Made by a program: the position numbers and the translations under genes
Part shown: positions 1 to 9,390 of the stretch, one piece after another
Position numbering within the stretch: the stretch's first letter is position 1
Layout of the letters: every line of letters starts with the position of its first letter
The notes under the pieces: model-generated
Database searches by the model: none
Told to the model about the DNA's origin: nothing
The model's input: only the letters and a program-made list of their open reading frames with translations
Assembly: GCA_017857255.1 (NCBI GenBank)
Contig: JAFMDL010000018.1
Span: 1 to 32,579, forward strand
Direction of reading: 5' to 3'
Length of the DNA stretch: 32,579 nucleotides
Source of the DNA: Puniceicoccaceae bacterium
GTDB lineage: Bacteria > Verrucomicrobiota > Verrucomicrobiia > Opitutales > Coraliomargaritaceae

Positions 1-728
1 TGCTCTGCAACGGCGGCCTTGGCATCTTCAATCATTGATCGCAGACCGGCATCTCCTGTTTTAGCACGGCCAGCTTGCTCCAGCTTCTGCGCTTCTTCTT
101 CGTCCTTAAGCTTGTCACGGAAACTTTCATCCTCCTCCCATTTACCCTTGCTGATCGACTGCTCAACCGACGCTTTCTTGATCAATCCCTGTATTTCATC
201 ATCGCTAGGATGCTGATGGTAAGCTGCATCACCAATACGGATCGCATCTTCACTACGGCCGATATGAATATATACAGACATGAGCGCCTTAATGTTTTCC
301 ACATCTTTAGGCTCAATCTTCTTAATCTCTTCATATGCGAATGCCGCAGTTTCAAAAAGCTCAAGAGCCTCGGCTGCTGCGCCAACTACCTGATGTGCTT
401 TCACATTCGCAGGATTTGCATTCAACATTTGCTCCGCTGAAGCCAAGGCGCCCGCAGGATCCTTCTTCACTTTGGCATCGCTACCCATTGAGAACGGAAG
501 GCTGGAGACTTTTGCAAGAAAGCCACCAAAGCCTTTGCTCTTACCGCCACTAACTCGCTGCTGCGCTTGACGCAGAATCTTACGCGCATCCAAGCATCCT
601 GGATGACGGCCGACAATATTTGTCATGATATCCACTGCGTAAGCGGGATTTTTATCCACGGCTTTACGCGCATTTTCTATCTGCTTCTGTAAACGGGGAT
701 CGAGATCTTTTAAGGTACTTTCTTCCAT
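1..728 (-). CDS. TPR-repeat protein, C-terminus beyond left edge
   Basis: A minus-strand frame runs open from an ATG at 728 to the window edge, giving about 242 visible residues (start MEESTLKDLDPRLQKQ). I see helix-pair patterns of TPR type, for example the stretch NPAYAVDIMTNIVGRHPG near residues 28-45 and the segments around NPANVKAHQVVGAAAEAL and ALMSVYIHIGRSEDAIR. A charged, coiled-coil-like segment (KLKDEEEAQKLEQAGRAK) lies near the cut end. There is no signal peptide, so it is probably cytoplasmic. It sits 39 bp downstream of glmM on the same strand and may be co-transcribed with it. The function is not recognisable; TPRs suggest a protein-protein scaffold. No clear Shine-Dalgarno precedes the start. 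Confidence 0.85.
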   Translation of the reverse strand, partial: MEESTLKDLDPRLQKQIENARKAVDKNPAYAVDIMTNIVGRHPGCLDARKILRQAQQRVSGGKSKGFGGFLAKVSSLPFSMGSDAKVKKDPAGALASAEQMLNANPANVKAHQVVGAAAEALELFETAAFAYEEIKKIEPKDVENIKALMSVYIHIGRSEDAIRIGDAAYHQHPSDDEIQGLIKKASVEQSISKGKWEEDESFRDKLKDEEEAQKLEQAGRAKTGDAGLRSMIEDAKAAVAE

Positions 729-767
729 AATGGTAAATTATTCAAGGTTCTCAGCATTGGGGAGCGA

Positions 768-2120
768 TTAATGAACAACTACATCCAAATCGCAACAAAC
801 CGCGTTTTCCAAGCCTTTTAATGCATCCGCAACACGCTTTTGATCTTTTCCCTCAACAAGTAAACGGATCTTGGGCTCCGTTCCGGAATATCGAACAAGC
901 ACTCGACCCTCTTCGCCGAAGTCTTTCTCAATTGTTGCAATGGCAGAATTAAGCGTGTCCAGTGACGCCAAAGGTTTCTTTTCGGCAACTCGTAGATTGT
1001 TCGTCGCCAATGGAAATAGGCAAACCTCTCGGCGCAACTGAGATAAAGGCTGCTTTGCCTTGCACATGAGGTCAATCAACTTGACCGCAGCGACTAGACC
1101 GTCGCCCGTAGTTGCATTGTCTGAAAAAATGATATGGCCGGATGATTCACCTCCGATATTTGCTCCGATCTCACGCATTACACGAGCCACATTTCGGTCT
1201 CCTACATCGGTCCGCACAACTGTACCGCCAGCCTCGCGCACAGCATGGTCGAGGCCCAAGTTACTTTGTATCGTCGCGACCAGAGTATCGTTCTTTAAAG
1301 TCCCAGCTCGCAAACCATGAATCGCAAAAAGCCCCAATAAAATATCACCATCCACCACGGCACCGGCCTCATCGCACACCACCAAGCGGTCACCATCACC
1401 ATCGTGCGCAATACCCAACCTTGCGCCATGCGTGACCACCGCTTGCCCCAGCAACTCTGGATGCTCGCTACCGACATCGCGATTTATATTCTGACCATTC
1501 GGCTGATCTCCAATCAACACAAGCTCCGCACCCCAATGCTCAAATGCCGCCGGAGTGGTCTGACTCGTTGCACCATTTGCGAGGTCCAAAACGACCTTCC
1601 AGCCCTTTAAGCAATTTTTATCCATCAAGGATCGGATATAGTTAATATAAAAAGCCGCCGCATCCAATGAGTATGATTCCGGTTGGGACAACTCTTGAGG
1701 GACCTCAGGCTCGGCATCGAGCAAGGCCTCGATACGCGCTTCTTCGACGTCGTTAAATTTGCAGGCGGACCCATCAAAAAGTTTAATGCCATTGTCCGTC
1801 GCCGGATTATGCGACGCGGTGATAGCAATGCCGAGGTCAGCACTCTGTTGCAACAATGCCTGAGCAATCGCAGGCGTCGGCGCAACCCCGATATCATGCA
1901 CAATGACTCCATGTTGATTCAGGCCTTGAATCAACGCATCTGCCAACGCAGGACCACTGCCACGCGTATCGCGGCCAATGACTGCATTTATCGGCAGCTT
2001 TGGATTGAGCTCTTTTAGATACCCCCCCAATGCAGATCCCAAACGAAAGGCTAAGGCCGGATTAACCAAATCGCTGCCAAAGGCTCCACGAATTCCATCT
2101 GTTCCAAAATAATTTCCCAT
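768..2120 (-). CDS. glmM: Phosphoglucosamine mutase GlmM
   Basis: GlmM converts glucosamine-6-phosphate to glucosamine-1-phosphate in the cytoplasm, on the route to UDP-GlcNAc for peptidoglycan and LPS. All four alpha-D-phosphohexomutase signatures are present: the phosphoserine loop TASHNP with the catalytic Ser at 103 (most GlmMs have SASHNP); the Mg-binding DGDGDR at 240-245; the sugar loop GESSGH at 324-329; and the phosphate-binding RYSGTEPKIR at 410-419. The N-terminal YFGTDGIRG is typical of GlmM rather than ManB/PGM. The length is 450 residues (E. coli 445). I chose the ATG at 2120; a GTG lies one codon upstream. It follows trpD by about 19 bp on the same strand. Confidence 0.97.
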   Translation of the reverse strand: MGNYFGTDGIRGAFGSDLVNPALAFRLGSALGGYLKELNPKLPINAVIGRDTRGSGPALADALIQGLNQHGVIVHDIGVAPTPAIAQALLQQSADLGIAITASHNPATDNGIKLFDGSACKFNDVEEARIEALLDAEPEVPQELSQPESYSLDAAAFYINYIRSLMDKNCLKGWKVVLDLANGATSQTTPAAFEHWGAELVLIGDQPNGQNINRDVGSEHPELLGQAVVTHGARLGIAHDGDGDRLVVCDEAGAVVDGDILLGLFAIHGLRAGTLKNDTLVATIQSNLGLDHAVREAGGTVVRTDVGDRNVARVMREIGANIGGESSGHIIFSDNATTGDGLVAAVKLIDLMCKAKQPLSQLRREVCLFPLATNNLRVAEKKPLASLDTLNSAIATIEKDFGEEGRVLVRYSGTEPKIRLLVEGKDQKRVADALKGLENAVCCDLDVVVH

Positions 2121-2139
2121 CACAAAAGCTTATAAAAAT

Positions 2140-3198
2140 TTACGCTTGTTTGTAAAAAGCACGCACGCGCTCTAGCCATGCCGCCACCGCACCGCTTTGC
2201 AGCGTATCACTGGCCTGCGTCACTCCTGCTGCGACATCGGTAGCAACGCCAGCGACCCACAGTGCCACTCCTGCATTGAACAACACACTATCGCGCAGCC
2301 CCGTCGGCACTGCTCCGGCATCGCCACTAAGTAACGCATGCATCACCGTGATATTCTCAGCTACCTCGCCTCCAGCCAGATCCGCAAACTCGCACGCGCT
2401 TAAACCTGCATCGTGCGGCGAGAGTGTTTGATGAATCGAAGCCAAACGACCAAAGCCCGCCACGAAATTCTCTCCCGCGCAGCTCAACTCATCCAACGCG
2501 CGCCCAGCCTCGGGGCACCCATGCGCCACTACTCCAGCAGACAAACCTATATTACCTAAAGCATCCGCCAATGGTTGCACCCATTCTTGCGAAAAAACGC
2601 CTAATAATTGATGTGCCGGCCGGCCTGGATTAATTAAAGGCCCCAGCAAATTAAAAATCGTACGTTGACCTTGGTCAGCCAACGCGCGGCGCACTGGCAT
2701 GATCTCTTTGAACGCGGGATGATACGCTGGCGCAAAAAAGAAACAAAAATTCAACTCGCGCAACGACTCGCGCAACACATCGTGAGGCGCATCTAAGCGA
2801 ATACCCAGCGCTTCTAATAAGTCTGCGCTACCGCACTTCGAAGTAATTGAGCGATTGCCGTGTTTAAACACTGGCACGCCTGCTGCCGCGACGACAAAGG
2901 AAACCGCCGTCGATATATTAAATGTACCAGAGCCATCACCTCCCGTACCACACACATCGATCGCGCGACTGGCCCACTCCTCAACCCCAGGATCTACTGC
3001 ATGCGCACGAAACGCTTGCGCAAACGCCGCAACCTCGGTCGCAGTCTCACCTTTACGCGCCAGAGCAAGTAAGCATTCGCGCTTCGACTCTGCGCTGACA
3101 TCGGGCCGTATGAGTAACTCCGCAACGACCATCGCCTGATCGGCCTTTAGGTCAGCTCCAGCCTGTATAATTTCTATATATGTTTCGAGTGCTTGCAT
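2140..3198 (-). CDS. trpD: Anthranilate phosphoribosyltransferase TrpD
   Basis: TrpD transfers phosphoribose from PRPP to anthranilate, the second committed step of tryptophan synthesis (cytoplasm). Diagnostic motifs are CGTGGDGSGTFNIST at residues 83-97 (PRPP/Mg binding), KHGNRSITSKCGSADLLE from 112, the FAPAYHPAFK anthranilate-site segment near 155, and RTIFNLLGPLINPGRP near 179. The frame stays open upstream to about 3243, but the ATG at 3198 (MQALETYIEI) matches where the family normally starts and gives 352 residues. No other trp genes are in the window, so the pathway is dispersed here. It lies upstream of glmM and divergent from uppP. The segment RRALADQGQRT appears about three residues longer than the usual RRxLGxRT. 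Confidence 0.96.
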   Translation of the reverse strand: MQALETYIEIIQAGADLKADQAMVVAELLIRPDVSAESKRECLLALARKGETATEVAAFAQAFRAHAVDPGVEEWASRAIDVCGTGGDGSGTFNISTAVSFVVAAAGVPVFKHGNRSITSKCGSADLLEALGIRLDAPHDVLRESLRELNFCFFFAPAYHPAFKEIMPVRRALADQGQRTIFNLLGPLINPGRPAHQLLGVFSQEWVQPLADALGNIGLSAGVVAHGCPEAGRALDELSCAGENFVAGFGRLASIHQTLSPHDAGLSACEFADLAGGEVAENITVMHALLSGDAGAVPTGLRDSVLFNAGVALWVAGVATDVAAGVTQASDTLQSGAVAAWLERVRAFYKQA

Positions 3199-3331
3199 CT
3201 GTCGGGTGATAAGGAAAGCAATCGCTACGCGGTTTAACCTCAAGCAAAAACCCTACCGCTCTAAAAATAGAAAATGCTAGGCGGTCACTTTCCTGCTTCC
3301 AATCATTCAAAATCCCCCTAGCTTGCGAAAC

Positions 3332-4348
3332 ATGAAATTTACCGGCGCACTCATCTTTGCCATCTCTTTTTTTGCCGGCACACTTGGTCATGCCAAGGAA
3401 ACGAAGGTCCCCGATCAAGGGAGTAATACACCCAGCGCCGCTGGCCTGAGTTATACCGATGCCATCACGCTTGGGCTTGTCGAAGGTCTCACGGAGTACT
3501 TGCCGGTCTCTTCCACTGGGCACCTAATCATCGCTAACGCATTGCTGGGGCTCGATGGCGACACTCCGATGTTGGACTCGCAGGGACAGCCGATTCTGGT
3601 CGATAACGAAGATGGCACACAAAGCCCATATACGATTGGTGATGCTGCCTACGCCTACGTGATCGTTATTCAAGCTGGCGCCATTGTTGCCGTGGTGCTC
3701 CTTTATTGGCGCACCATTCTCACACTTATTTTAGGCTGCCTCGGCAAAGATAGCCAAGGTCTCAAACTCGCAATTAACCTCATCGCCGCTTTCCTCCCGG
3801 CAGCAGTCCTCGGCTTATTGCTCAACGATTTAATAGAATCCGCTCTGGGTGATAATATTTTTGCCGTTGCCGGTGCACTGATTATCGGTGCCTTTGTCAT
3901 GCTGATTGTGGAACGCTGGCGCCATCATGGTAATCGAAGTGCCGTGTCGCCCCAAGATGGCCCCGGCCTGGCTGAGCTCACTGTCGGTAAATCTGTGATG
4001 ATCGGGCTTTTTCAATGTTTCGCCATGTGGCCTGGTACCAGTCGCTCGATGGCAACCATCGTTGGTGGCTATATCGCTGGCCTCTCGCCAGCACATGCCG
4101 CAGAATTCAGCTTCTTACTCGGACTCATCACGCTAAGTGCTGCGTCTTGCTATAAGTTTCTTACTGATGGCTCAGAAATGCTTGCTGCGCTTAACATTGG
4201 GCCTGTCTTGGTCGGCTGCATTGTTGCTTTTATCTCTGCTGCGCTCGCGGTCAAATGGCTCGTCAGCTATCTCAGCAAGCACGGTCTTGCTCTATTTGCA
4301 TGGTATCGAATCGCGCTGGCAATTGCCATCTTTGCATTAATGAAGTAG
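3332..4348 (+). CDS. uppP: Undecaprenyl-diphosphatase UppP (BacA family), extended
   Basis: This integral membrane enzyme dephosphorylates undecaprenyl diphosphate, recycling the lipid carrier of peptidoglycan synthesis. The catalytic signature EGLTEYLPVSSTGH is at residues 51-64 (E51, E55, S60, S61, H64), and PGTSRS with the conserved Arg is at 234-239. Hydrophobic segments follow the BacA pattern. At 338 residues it is longer than typical members (about 265-280). The extra length is a signal-peptide-like N-terminus (residues 1-22 plus a Ser/Pro-rich spacer to about 40) and an insertion of about 30 polar residues (about 79-107) between the first catalytic segment and the next membrane helix. 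The ATG at 3332 is preferred over an in-frame TTG at 3323. It is convergent with hrpB. Confidence 0.94.
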   Translation: MKFTGALIFAISFFAGTLGHAKETKVPDQGSNTPSAAGLSYTDAITLGLVEGLTEYLPVSSTGHLIIANALLGLDGDTPMLDSQGQPILVDNEDGTQSPYTIGDAAYAYVIVIQAGAIVAVVLLYWRTILTLILGCLGKDSQGLKLAINLIAAFLPAAVLGLLLNDLIESALGDNIFAVAGALIIGAFVMLIVERWRHHGNRSAVSPQDGPGLAELTVGKSVMIGLFQCFAMWPGTSRSMATIVGGYIAGLSPAHAAEFSFLLGLITLSAASCYKFLTDGSEMLAALNIGPVLVGCIVAFISAALAVKWLVSYLSKHGLALFAWYRIALAIAIFALMK

Positions 4349-4372
4349 TGCCGCTTTAGAGTAGCAAGCCAA

Positions 4373-6928
4373 TCAGCGCCACTCGTGCTTCGGATAACGC
4401 CCGGCCAACTCTTTGCGCACATGCGCATAAGCACCGCCCCAGAAACCATCTAGGTCATCAGTCAAATGCGCTGGGCGCTGATTGGGCGCGAGTAATTCGA
4501 CCAGCAAGGGCACTTTGCCATTAGCCACCGTCAGACTCGCACCGGGTACATCATAGAAATCTTGGAGCTTTGATGCGATAAACGCACGACCATCAGCTTC
4601 GTAACGAATCTTGGCAGGATTGCGGCGGCGTGGCAGATCCATCGTGGCTGGCGCATAGGTATCGATATAGTAGTGCTGCTCCGGGCTAATCCATTCCTGA
4701 ACAGTCGCCAATACAGGTCGGTCCTTGATCTCTTTATAGCTCAAAGCTCCATGGCAGACTTGCTCCACGAGTAACTGTCTCGCTTCATCATCAATCCCAG
4801 GAATCTCAGTCTCAGGACAATGCTGCGCCACAAAATTAACTCTTTGTATCCAATTATCTACTACTGTATCCCAGCCTTTTAAATTCAAATTACCTGCAAC
4901 GACTTCCACTGCCAACAACTCTGCAGCATGATCAAAGTCTGGCTCGCCTTGATCTGTCGCCGAGAGCACTAAGCCACGAAAGCACCGTTCACTGCGACTC
5001 ACCACACGGCGCAAGCCCGTATCATACGTGGTCAGCAACCCATCTGAAAAATCTGCGGGAAACAATTCATTCAGCCACGCCGACTCGACTGTGGTCGCCA
5101 TACCAAGTAACACCGTGACATCGCCGCGTACCTCGCGCTCCTCGATTTCAGCTGCGACAAACAGTGGACTCTCCACTACGCTCTCACGACGCAACTCACC
5201 AGATCGCCCATGCACCATGCGACAGCGCCGCGTGCCTGAATCATTGCGTTTCGCCAAATGATCCGAAAACCCAGCCAATAAACATTTACAAATACGCTCT
5301 GCCTCATCAGGCAACGCCGCTGCCCGCGCATCCAAACCCTGTCGCTGCGCAAGTTGCAGTAACTGCCGCGCGGACTCACCCGCTTGTCGTGCCGCTCCAC
5401 CGTGAATACCGAGCGCCCCACAGCTCGATGGATGAAACTTCGCCTCGCGCGCCATATACCACGCCTGTAGATGCACAAAAAAATCCGAGCGTTCATCAGC
5501 CTGATCTTCGATTTGCCGGCGCTGCTCTTTGCGCACACGCGCATCACGCGAAACTCGATAAAACGATCGACCTTGGCTGAGCCCTGCGATCAATGCGACT
5601 TCGGGCAACACACCGTGCCTGTCGGCCTCCAGCAACATACGTGCATAACGCGGATGGAGGGGAAAGCCTGCCATTTTTTTGCCTGTTGCGGTCATTGCAC
5701 CCACCGCATCCAAGGCCCCCAGGTCACACAATAATTCGTGTGCGCGCGTTAGCGCCTCGGGCTCAGGTGCCTCAAACCACGCAAACTGCTCTGGCTGCGA
5801 AATACCAGCGGCGGCAAGTAACAATAAAGTCTCTGACAAATCGATTCGCTTTACCTCCGGCTCATCGCGCTCTCCGCGCGCAGCATGTTCAGCCTCACTC
5901 CATAGCCGCAGACAGGTGCCCGGCCCTGTACGACCCGCTCGACCCATGCGTTGCTCCGCCGATGCACGGCTAATCGGCTCGACCAAAATCGAATTGATCC
6001 CACGGCCCGCATCGTAACGCGCAATCCGCGCCAGTCCACCGTCTATGACTAAGCGTACCCCTTCGATCGTAATCGAAGTCTCCGCGACATTTGTTGAAAC
6101 AATAATCTTCGCGCGGCCGCCGCTAGACACCGCTCGATCCTGCGCATCAGGTGGGAGCTCTCCGTGCAGTGGTAATACTTCATATTGTCGCGATTCTGGC
6201 AACGCTTCCAGCGCGTCGATTGTCTTACGAATCTCAAATGCCCCTGGCATGAAGATCAACACATCGCCCTCGAACCCCTCTCGCAACGCGATGCGAAACG
6301 CCGCCGCCGCACGTGACCAGACTGGAGCCGCATCGCGATTCAATGCCGCGCCCATATGGCGCATTGCCACGGGATACATCCGCCCCGATGCCTCGATACG
6401 AGCACAGGGCTGTAAATAGCCTTCCAAAGCTTCAATATCTAGCGTCGCCGACATCACCACCAGCTTCAGGTCAGGCCGTTGATACTGGACCGATTTCAAC
6501 GCACAAGAAAGACTCAGATCACTCGTAAGATGGCGCTCGTGGAATTCATCAAACACCACCGCGCCGACGCCCTTGAGGCTGGGGTCTTGTAAAATTTGGC
6601 GCAGTAAGATCGCCTCGGTCACGAAGCGAATGCGCGTCTTCGGACCCACTACATTTTCAAAGCGGATCTGATATCCCACCTCATCACCTAGCTGACACCC
6701 ACGTTCTTGCGCTACTCGCTTGGCCAGTAAGCGCGCAGCGAGGCGCCGTGGTTGCAGCACCACGACTTCGCCTTTGATCTGTGCGGCATCGACCAAAATC
6801 TGCGGCACTTGGGTAGACTTACCCGAACCAGTCGGCGCACTCAGCACAATGCGCCCATGCGTCGCCAAACCAACAACGATTTGATCGGCCACAGAATGAA
6901 TCGGGAGCGATAGATGAGGATTAGCCAT
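4373..6928 (-). CDS. hrpB: ATP-dependent helicase HrpB (DEAH family)
   Basis: HrpB is a DEAH-box RNA helicase-like protein of the DHX family; its physiological substrate is poorly known in most bacteria. Walker [10 protein letters not shown] is at residues 31-39 and the DEAH-type motif II reads DEFHER at 127-132. Motif III (SAT) follows, and motif VI reads QRMGRAGRTGPG. The C-terminal region ends with the HrpB-specific pattern RPAHLTDDLDGFWGGAY and GRYPKHEW, which separates it from HrpA. The length of 851 residues is close to the family (about 810-850). I chose the ATG at 6928 (MANPHLSLP) because the family begins shortly before the P-loop; the open frame extends to 6982. The 3' ends of hrpB and uppP are 24 bp apart with no visible intrinsic terminator. 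Confidence 0.95.
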   Translation of the reverse strand: MANPHLSLPIHSVADQIVVGLATHGRIVLSAPTGSGKSTQVPQILVDAAQIKGEVVVLQPRRLAARLLAKRVAQERGCQLGDEVGYQIRFENVVGPKTRIRFVTEAILLRQILQDPSLKGVGAVVFDEFHERHLTSDLSLSCALKSVQYQRPDLKLVVMSATLDIEALEGYLQPCARIEASGRMYPVAMRHMGAALNRDAAPVWSRAAAAFRIALREGFEGDVLIFMPGAFEIRKTIDALEALPESRQYEVLPLHGELPPDAQDRAVSSGGRAKIIVSTNVAETSITIEGVRLVIDGGLARIARYDAGRGINSILVEPISRASAEQRMGRAGRTGPGTCLRLWSEAEHAARGERDEPEVKRIDLSETLLLLAAAGISQPEQFAWFEAPEPEALTRAHELLCDLGALDAVGAMTATGKKMAGFPLHPRYARMLLEADRHGVLPEVALIAGLSQGRSFYRVSRDARVRKEQRRQIEDQADERSDFFVHLQAWYMAREAKFHPSSCGALGIHGGAARQAGESARQLLQLAQRQGLDARAAALPDEAERICKCLLAGFSDHLAKRNDSGTRRCRMVHGRSGELRRESVVESPLFVAAEIEEREVRGDVTVLLGMATTVESAWLNELFPADFSDGLLTTYDTGLRRVVSRSERCFRGLVLSATDQGEPDFDHAAELLAVEVVAGNLNLKGWDTVVDNWIQRVNFVAQHCPETEIPGIDDEARQLLVEQVCHGALSYKEIKDRPVLATVQEWISPEQHYYIDTYAPATMDLPRRRNPAKIRYEADGRAFIASKLQDFYDVPGASLTVANGKVPLLVELLAPNQRPAHLTDDLDGFWGGAYAHVRKELAGRYPKHEWR

Positions 6929-7143
6929 ATGCACTTCAAAGCAGTGCAGGCTCAAGATCTTCCCGCAATGCAAAACGTGCAATCCTCTCGTTCATAGATT
7001 CCTTCAATATGAAACAAGACTTACTAACACATGTTCCCACGCGATGAGCACGTAAATCTGTCGATTTGAAACTGGTAAAGGCTCAAATCAGACCTAACAT
7101 CAGTGCTCAACAGTATCTCACTAACGCTGGCTAAAAAACTACG

Positions 7144-7836
7144 ATGTACGCATTTAATTTCAGACTCTTCGCATTCATTTTCTGTGCACTGGCGTGGCCA
7201 GCGCTGACAGCTAGTCTACAAGCGCAGGCAATTAAAGATACTGCTGCGATGGTTCACTTCGAAGCTGGATTAGCTGCCTACCAAGCCAACGATTTAACTC
7301 TGGCATATACCGAGTTTCTTAGATCGGCCAATGTTGGACATAGCGACTCTCAGTTCAACGTCGCATTGATGTACGAAAACGGCATCGGCGTAGATAAAGA
7401 TCTACAGCAAGCACTAGCATGGTATCGAAAAGCCGCTTTCAACGGAAACTCTGCGGCACAATATAATCTTGCCGTATTTTACGAAAATGGCCGCGGCACT
7501 GGTGTCGACTTTACTGAGGCCAACGAATGGTATCGAAGTGCTGCCTTGCAGGGAGATCCAATGGCAATCGGCAACCTCGGTATGCTATATATGCGCGGCG
7601 ACGGCGTCGCGGTAAATAAGGTTGCAGGTATCGCGCTATTGTTACGCTCAGCGACCCTCGATCCTTCACCGACGAACAACGCCAAACGGAATATTTCAGG
7701 CACGCGTGGCCTGACGCCGCAAATAATCACAGAGGCCCAAGAGCTTGCTGATCGAATGAGCAAAGTGAAGAACATGCTAATACCACTTGATCAACATTTG
7801 ATCTTATCCGAAGCATCCAAGGCCGCAGGATATTAA
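7144..7836 (+). CDS. Secreted Sel1-repeat (SLR) protein
   Basis: The N-terminus is a signal peptide: hydrophobic residues about 8-24, with a likely cleavage after the Ala-rich ASLQAQA. Three Sel1-like repeats follow at about 67-101, 103-136 and 139-174, with the typical A..YNLA.xYENG.G...D...A..WYR.AA pattern. A TPR-like helix pair precedes them at 36-62. The C-terminal 50 residues are helical and show no known domain. It is 230 residues long and probably periplasmic. Sel1 proteins usually act as adaptors or scaffolds, and no specific partner is suggested here. The gene stands alone: hrpB is divergent on the left, and a terminator follows directly. I see no Shine-Dalgarno upstream. Confidence 0.9.
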   Translation: MYAFNFRLFAFIFCALAWPALTASLQAQAIKDTAAMVHFEAGLAAYQANDLTLAYTEFLRSANVGHSDSQFNVALMYENGIGVDKDLQQALAWYRKAAFNGNSAAQYNLAVFYENGRGTGVDFTEANEWYRSAALQGDPMAIGNLGMLYMRGDGVAVNKVAGIALLLRSATLDPSPTNNAKRNISGTRGLTPQIITEAQELADRMSKVKNMLIPLDQHLILSEASKAAGY

Positions 7837-7844
7837 CTGTTGTC

Positions 7845-7875
7845 AGCACCCATCAATTCCTACGGGTGCTTTTTA
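7845..7875 (+). terminator. Intrinsic terminator of the Sel1-repeat gene
   Basis: A perfect 7-bp stem (AGCACCC at 7845-7851 with GGGTGCT at 7864-7870) is followed at once by a run of T. It lies 9 bp after the stop codon of the Sel1 gene. Confidence 0.85.
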
Positions 7876-7892
7876 CACCTCGCACGTTTAAC

Positions 7893-7930
7893 AAAAAAGG
7901 CCGAACCCTTATACAGGATTCGGCCTTTTA
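7893..7930 (-). terminator. Intrinsic terminator of lpdA, probably bidirectional
   Basis: The inverted repeat AAAAGGCCGAA / TTCGGCCTTTT spans 7897-7929, with six A on the left giving a U-tract on the minus transcript. It lies about 20 bp beyond the lpdA stop codon. The T run on the right could also stop plus-strand readthrough from the Sel1 gene. Confidence 0.88.
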
Positions 7931-7949
7931 AAATGACTCTACAAATCAG

Positions 7950-9347
7950 CTAGATATGAATCGCTTCGCCAAATACAGCAGCAGCAGCTTCCATCGTCGC
8001 CTCACTCAGTGTTGGGTGTGCGTGAATCGTATTATGAATCTCTGCCGCTGTCGCTTCGAGTTTTTTGCCAAGGCAGTACTCCCCGATCATCTCTGTTGCG
8101 TCACCGCCAACGATGTGTGCACCCAAAATTTCTCCGTATTGTTCACACACAAGGAGCTTTACAAAGCCTTCTGGCGCCCCTGATGCCACTGCTTTGCCGG
8201 AAGCCATAAATGGGAATTTTCCGACCTTGTATTTCAAACCTTCCTCTTTGAGCTGCTTCTCTGTCTTACCGATGGAAGCGACTTGCGGCAGGCAATAAGT
8301 ACAGCCTGGAAAGTCGGTAACTTGCTTGGCTTGACCATGACCAAACATGCCCTGCACTGCTTGAATTGCTTCGTAGGTGGCAACGTGTGCCAACCAAGGA
8401 GGCCCAATAATATCTCCCGCGGCATAGATGCTTTTGATAGTCGTCTCATAGTTAGCGTCGACTTTGATATAACCACGGTCCTGCGCTAGTTTAGTACGCG
8501 CGGAGAGCAGGCCTTCGGTATTCGGGACCACACCAATCGCGACCAATACACTATCAGCAGTGATCGACTCAGTCTTGCCACCCTTAACGAGGTCCATCTT
8601 TACGCTACTCTTCGCGACTTTAATGTTTTCCACCGCAGTCAATGTACGACAGTCAATGCCCTGCTTTTTAAATTCTGTTTCAACCACGGCAGCCACTTCG
8701 TGGTCTTCGACTGGCAGCACTTGATCCAGCATCTCGACCAATGTCACCTTGGTGCCGAACGCATTGAGGAAATAGGCAAACTCTGCGCCAATCGCGCCCG
8801 CACCGACAATCACGATCGACTTTGGTTGCTCCTTCATCTCAAGCGCTTGCCTGGAAGTCATGATGCGCTCGCCGTCGACTTCGATACCAGGCAGTTGCCG
8901 TGGCTTGCAGCCTGTTGCAATTAGAGTCTTTTCTGCTACAAGAATCTTGCCCTTATCTGGGCCGTCAGTGACTTCGATCATACCAGGGACAGTGATCGTA
9001 CCGACACCCTTAATGTAATCGACCTTGTTCTTTTTAAAGAGAAACTCTATGCCCTTGGCCATGGTACCAGATACACCACGCGAACGCTGAATAATCTTGG
9101 TAAAATCATAGCTAGCATCCTTCACAGTGATGCCAAACTCTTCACAATGATTGATTTTGTTGAACAACTCAGCGCTCTTGAGCAATGCCTTGGAAGGGAT
9201 GCAGCCCCAGTTCAAACAAGTGCCACCCGGTCGCTCCTGCTCCACACAGGCGACTTTTTTGCCGAGTTGCCCCGCGCGAATGGCTGCCGCATAACCTGCG
9301 GGTCCACCGCCAATGACTACGAGATCGTATTTTGAGTTTGTTGACAT
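7950..9347 (-). CDS. lpdA: Dihydrolipoyl dehydrogenase (E3)
   Basis: This FAD enzyme reoxidises dihydrolipoamide of the 2-oxo acid dehydrogenase or glycine-cleavage complexes with NAD+. The FAD-binding VVIGGGPAGYAAA is at residues 10-22. The redox-active disulfide is in GGTCLNWGCIPSK (C44 and C49). The NAD-binding glycine loop IVGAGAIGAEFA is mid-protein, and the catalytic His-Glu pair is in HPTLSE (H444, E449) near the C-terminus. The length of 465 residues is standard. The Trp inside the CxxxxC loop replaces the more common Val but occurs within the family. No E1 or E2 gene is nearby, so the partner complex cannot be assigned. It has its own downstream terminator. The start is ATG at 9347 without a Shine-Dalgarno. 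Confidence 0.96.
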   Translation of the reverse strand: MSTNSKYDLVVIGGGPAGYAAAIRAGQLGKKVACVEQERPGGTCLNWGCIPSKALLKSAELFNKINHCEEFGITVKDASYDFTKIIQRSRGVSGTMAKGIEFLFKKNKVDYIKGVGTITVPGMIEVTDGPDKGKILVAEKTLIATGCKPRQLPGIEVDGERIMTSRQALEMKEQPKSIVIVGAGAIGAEFAYFLNAFGTKVTLVEMLDQVLPVEDHEVAAVVETEFKKQGIDCRTLTAVENIKVAKSSVKMDLVKGGKTESITADSVLVAIGVVPNTEGLLSARTKLAQDRGYIKVDANYETTIKSIYAAGDIIGPPWLAHVATYEAIQAVQGMFGHGQAKQVTDFPGCTYCLPQVASIGKTEKQLKEEGLKYKVGKFPFMASGKAVASGAPEGFVKLLVCEQYGEILGAHIVGGDATEMIGEYCLGKKLEATAAEIHNTIHAHPTLSEATMEAAAAVFGEAIHI

Positions 9348-9390
9348 AATATAGAGAGTTAAATGCTCCGTAAAACGAAGGAAGAAAGCA

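Noticed and set aside
3199-3243. Longer start for trpD
   Set aside because: The extra residues lie before the conserved first helix; ATG 3198 fits TrpD family starts.
6929-6982. Longer start for hrpB
   Set aside because: The Cys/His-rich extra residues do not match HrpB; ATG 6928 sits at the family start.
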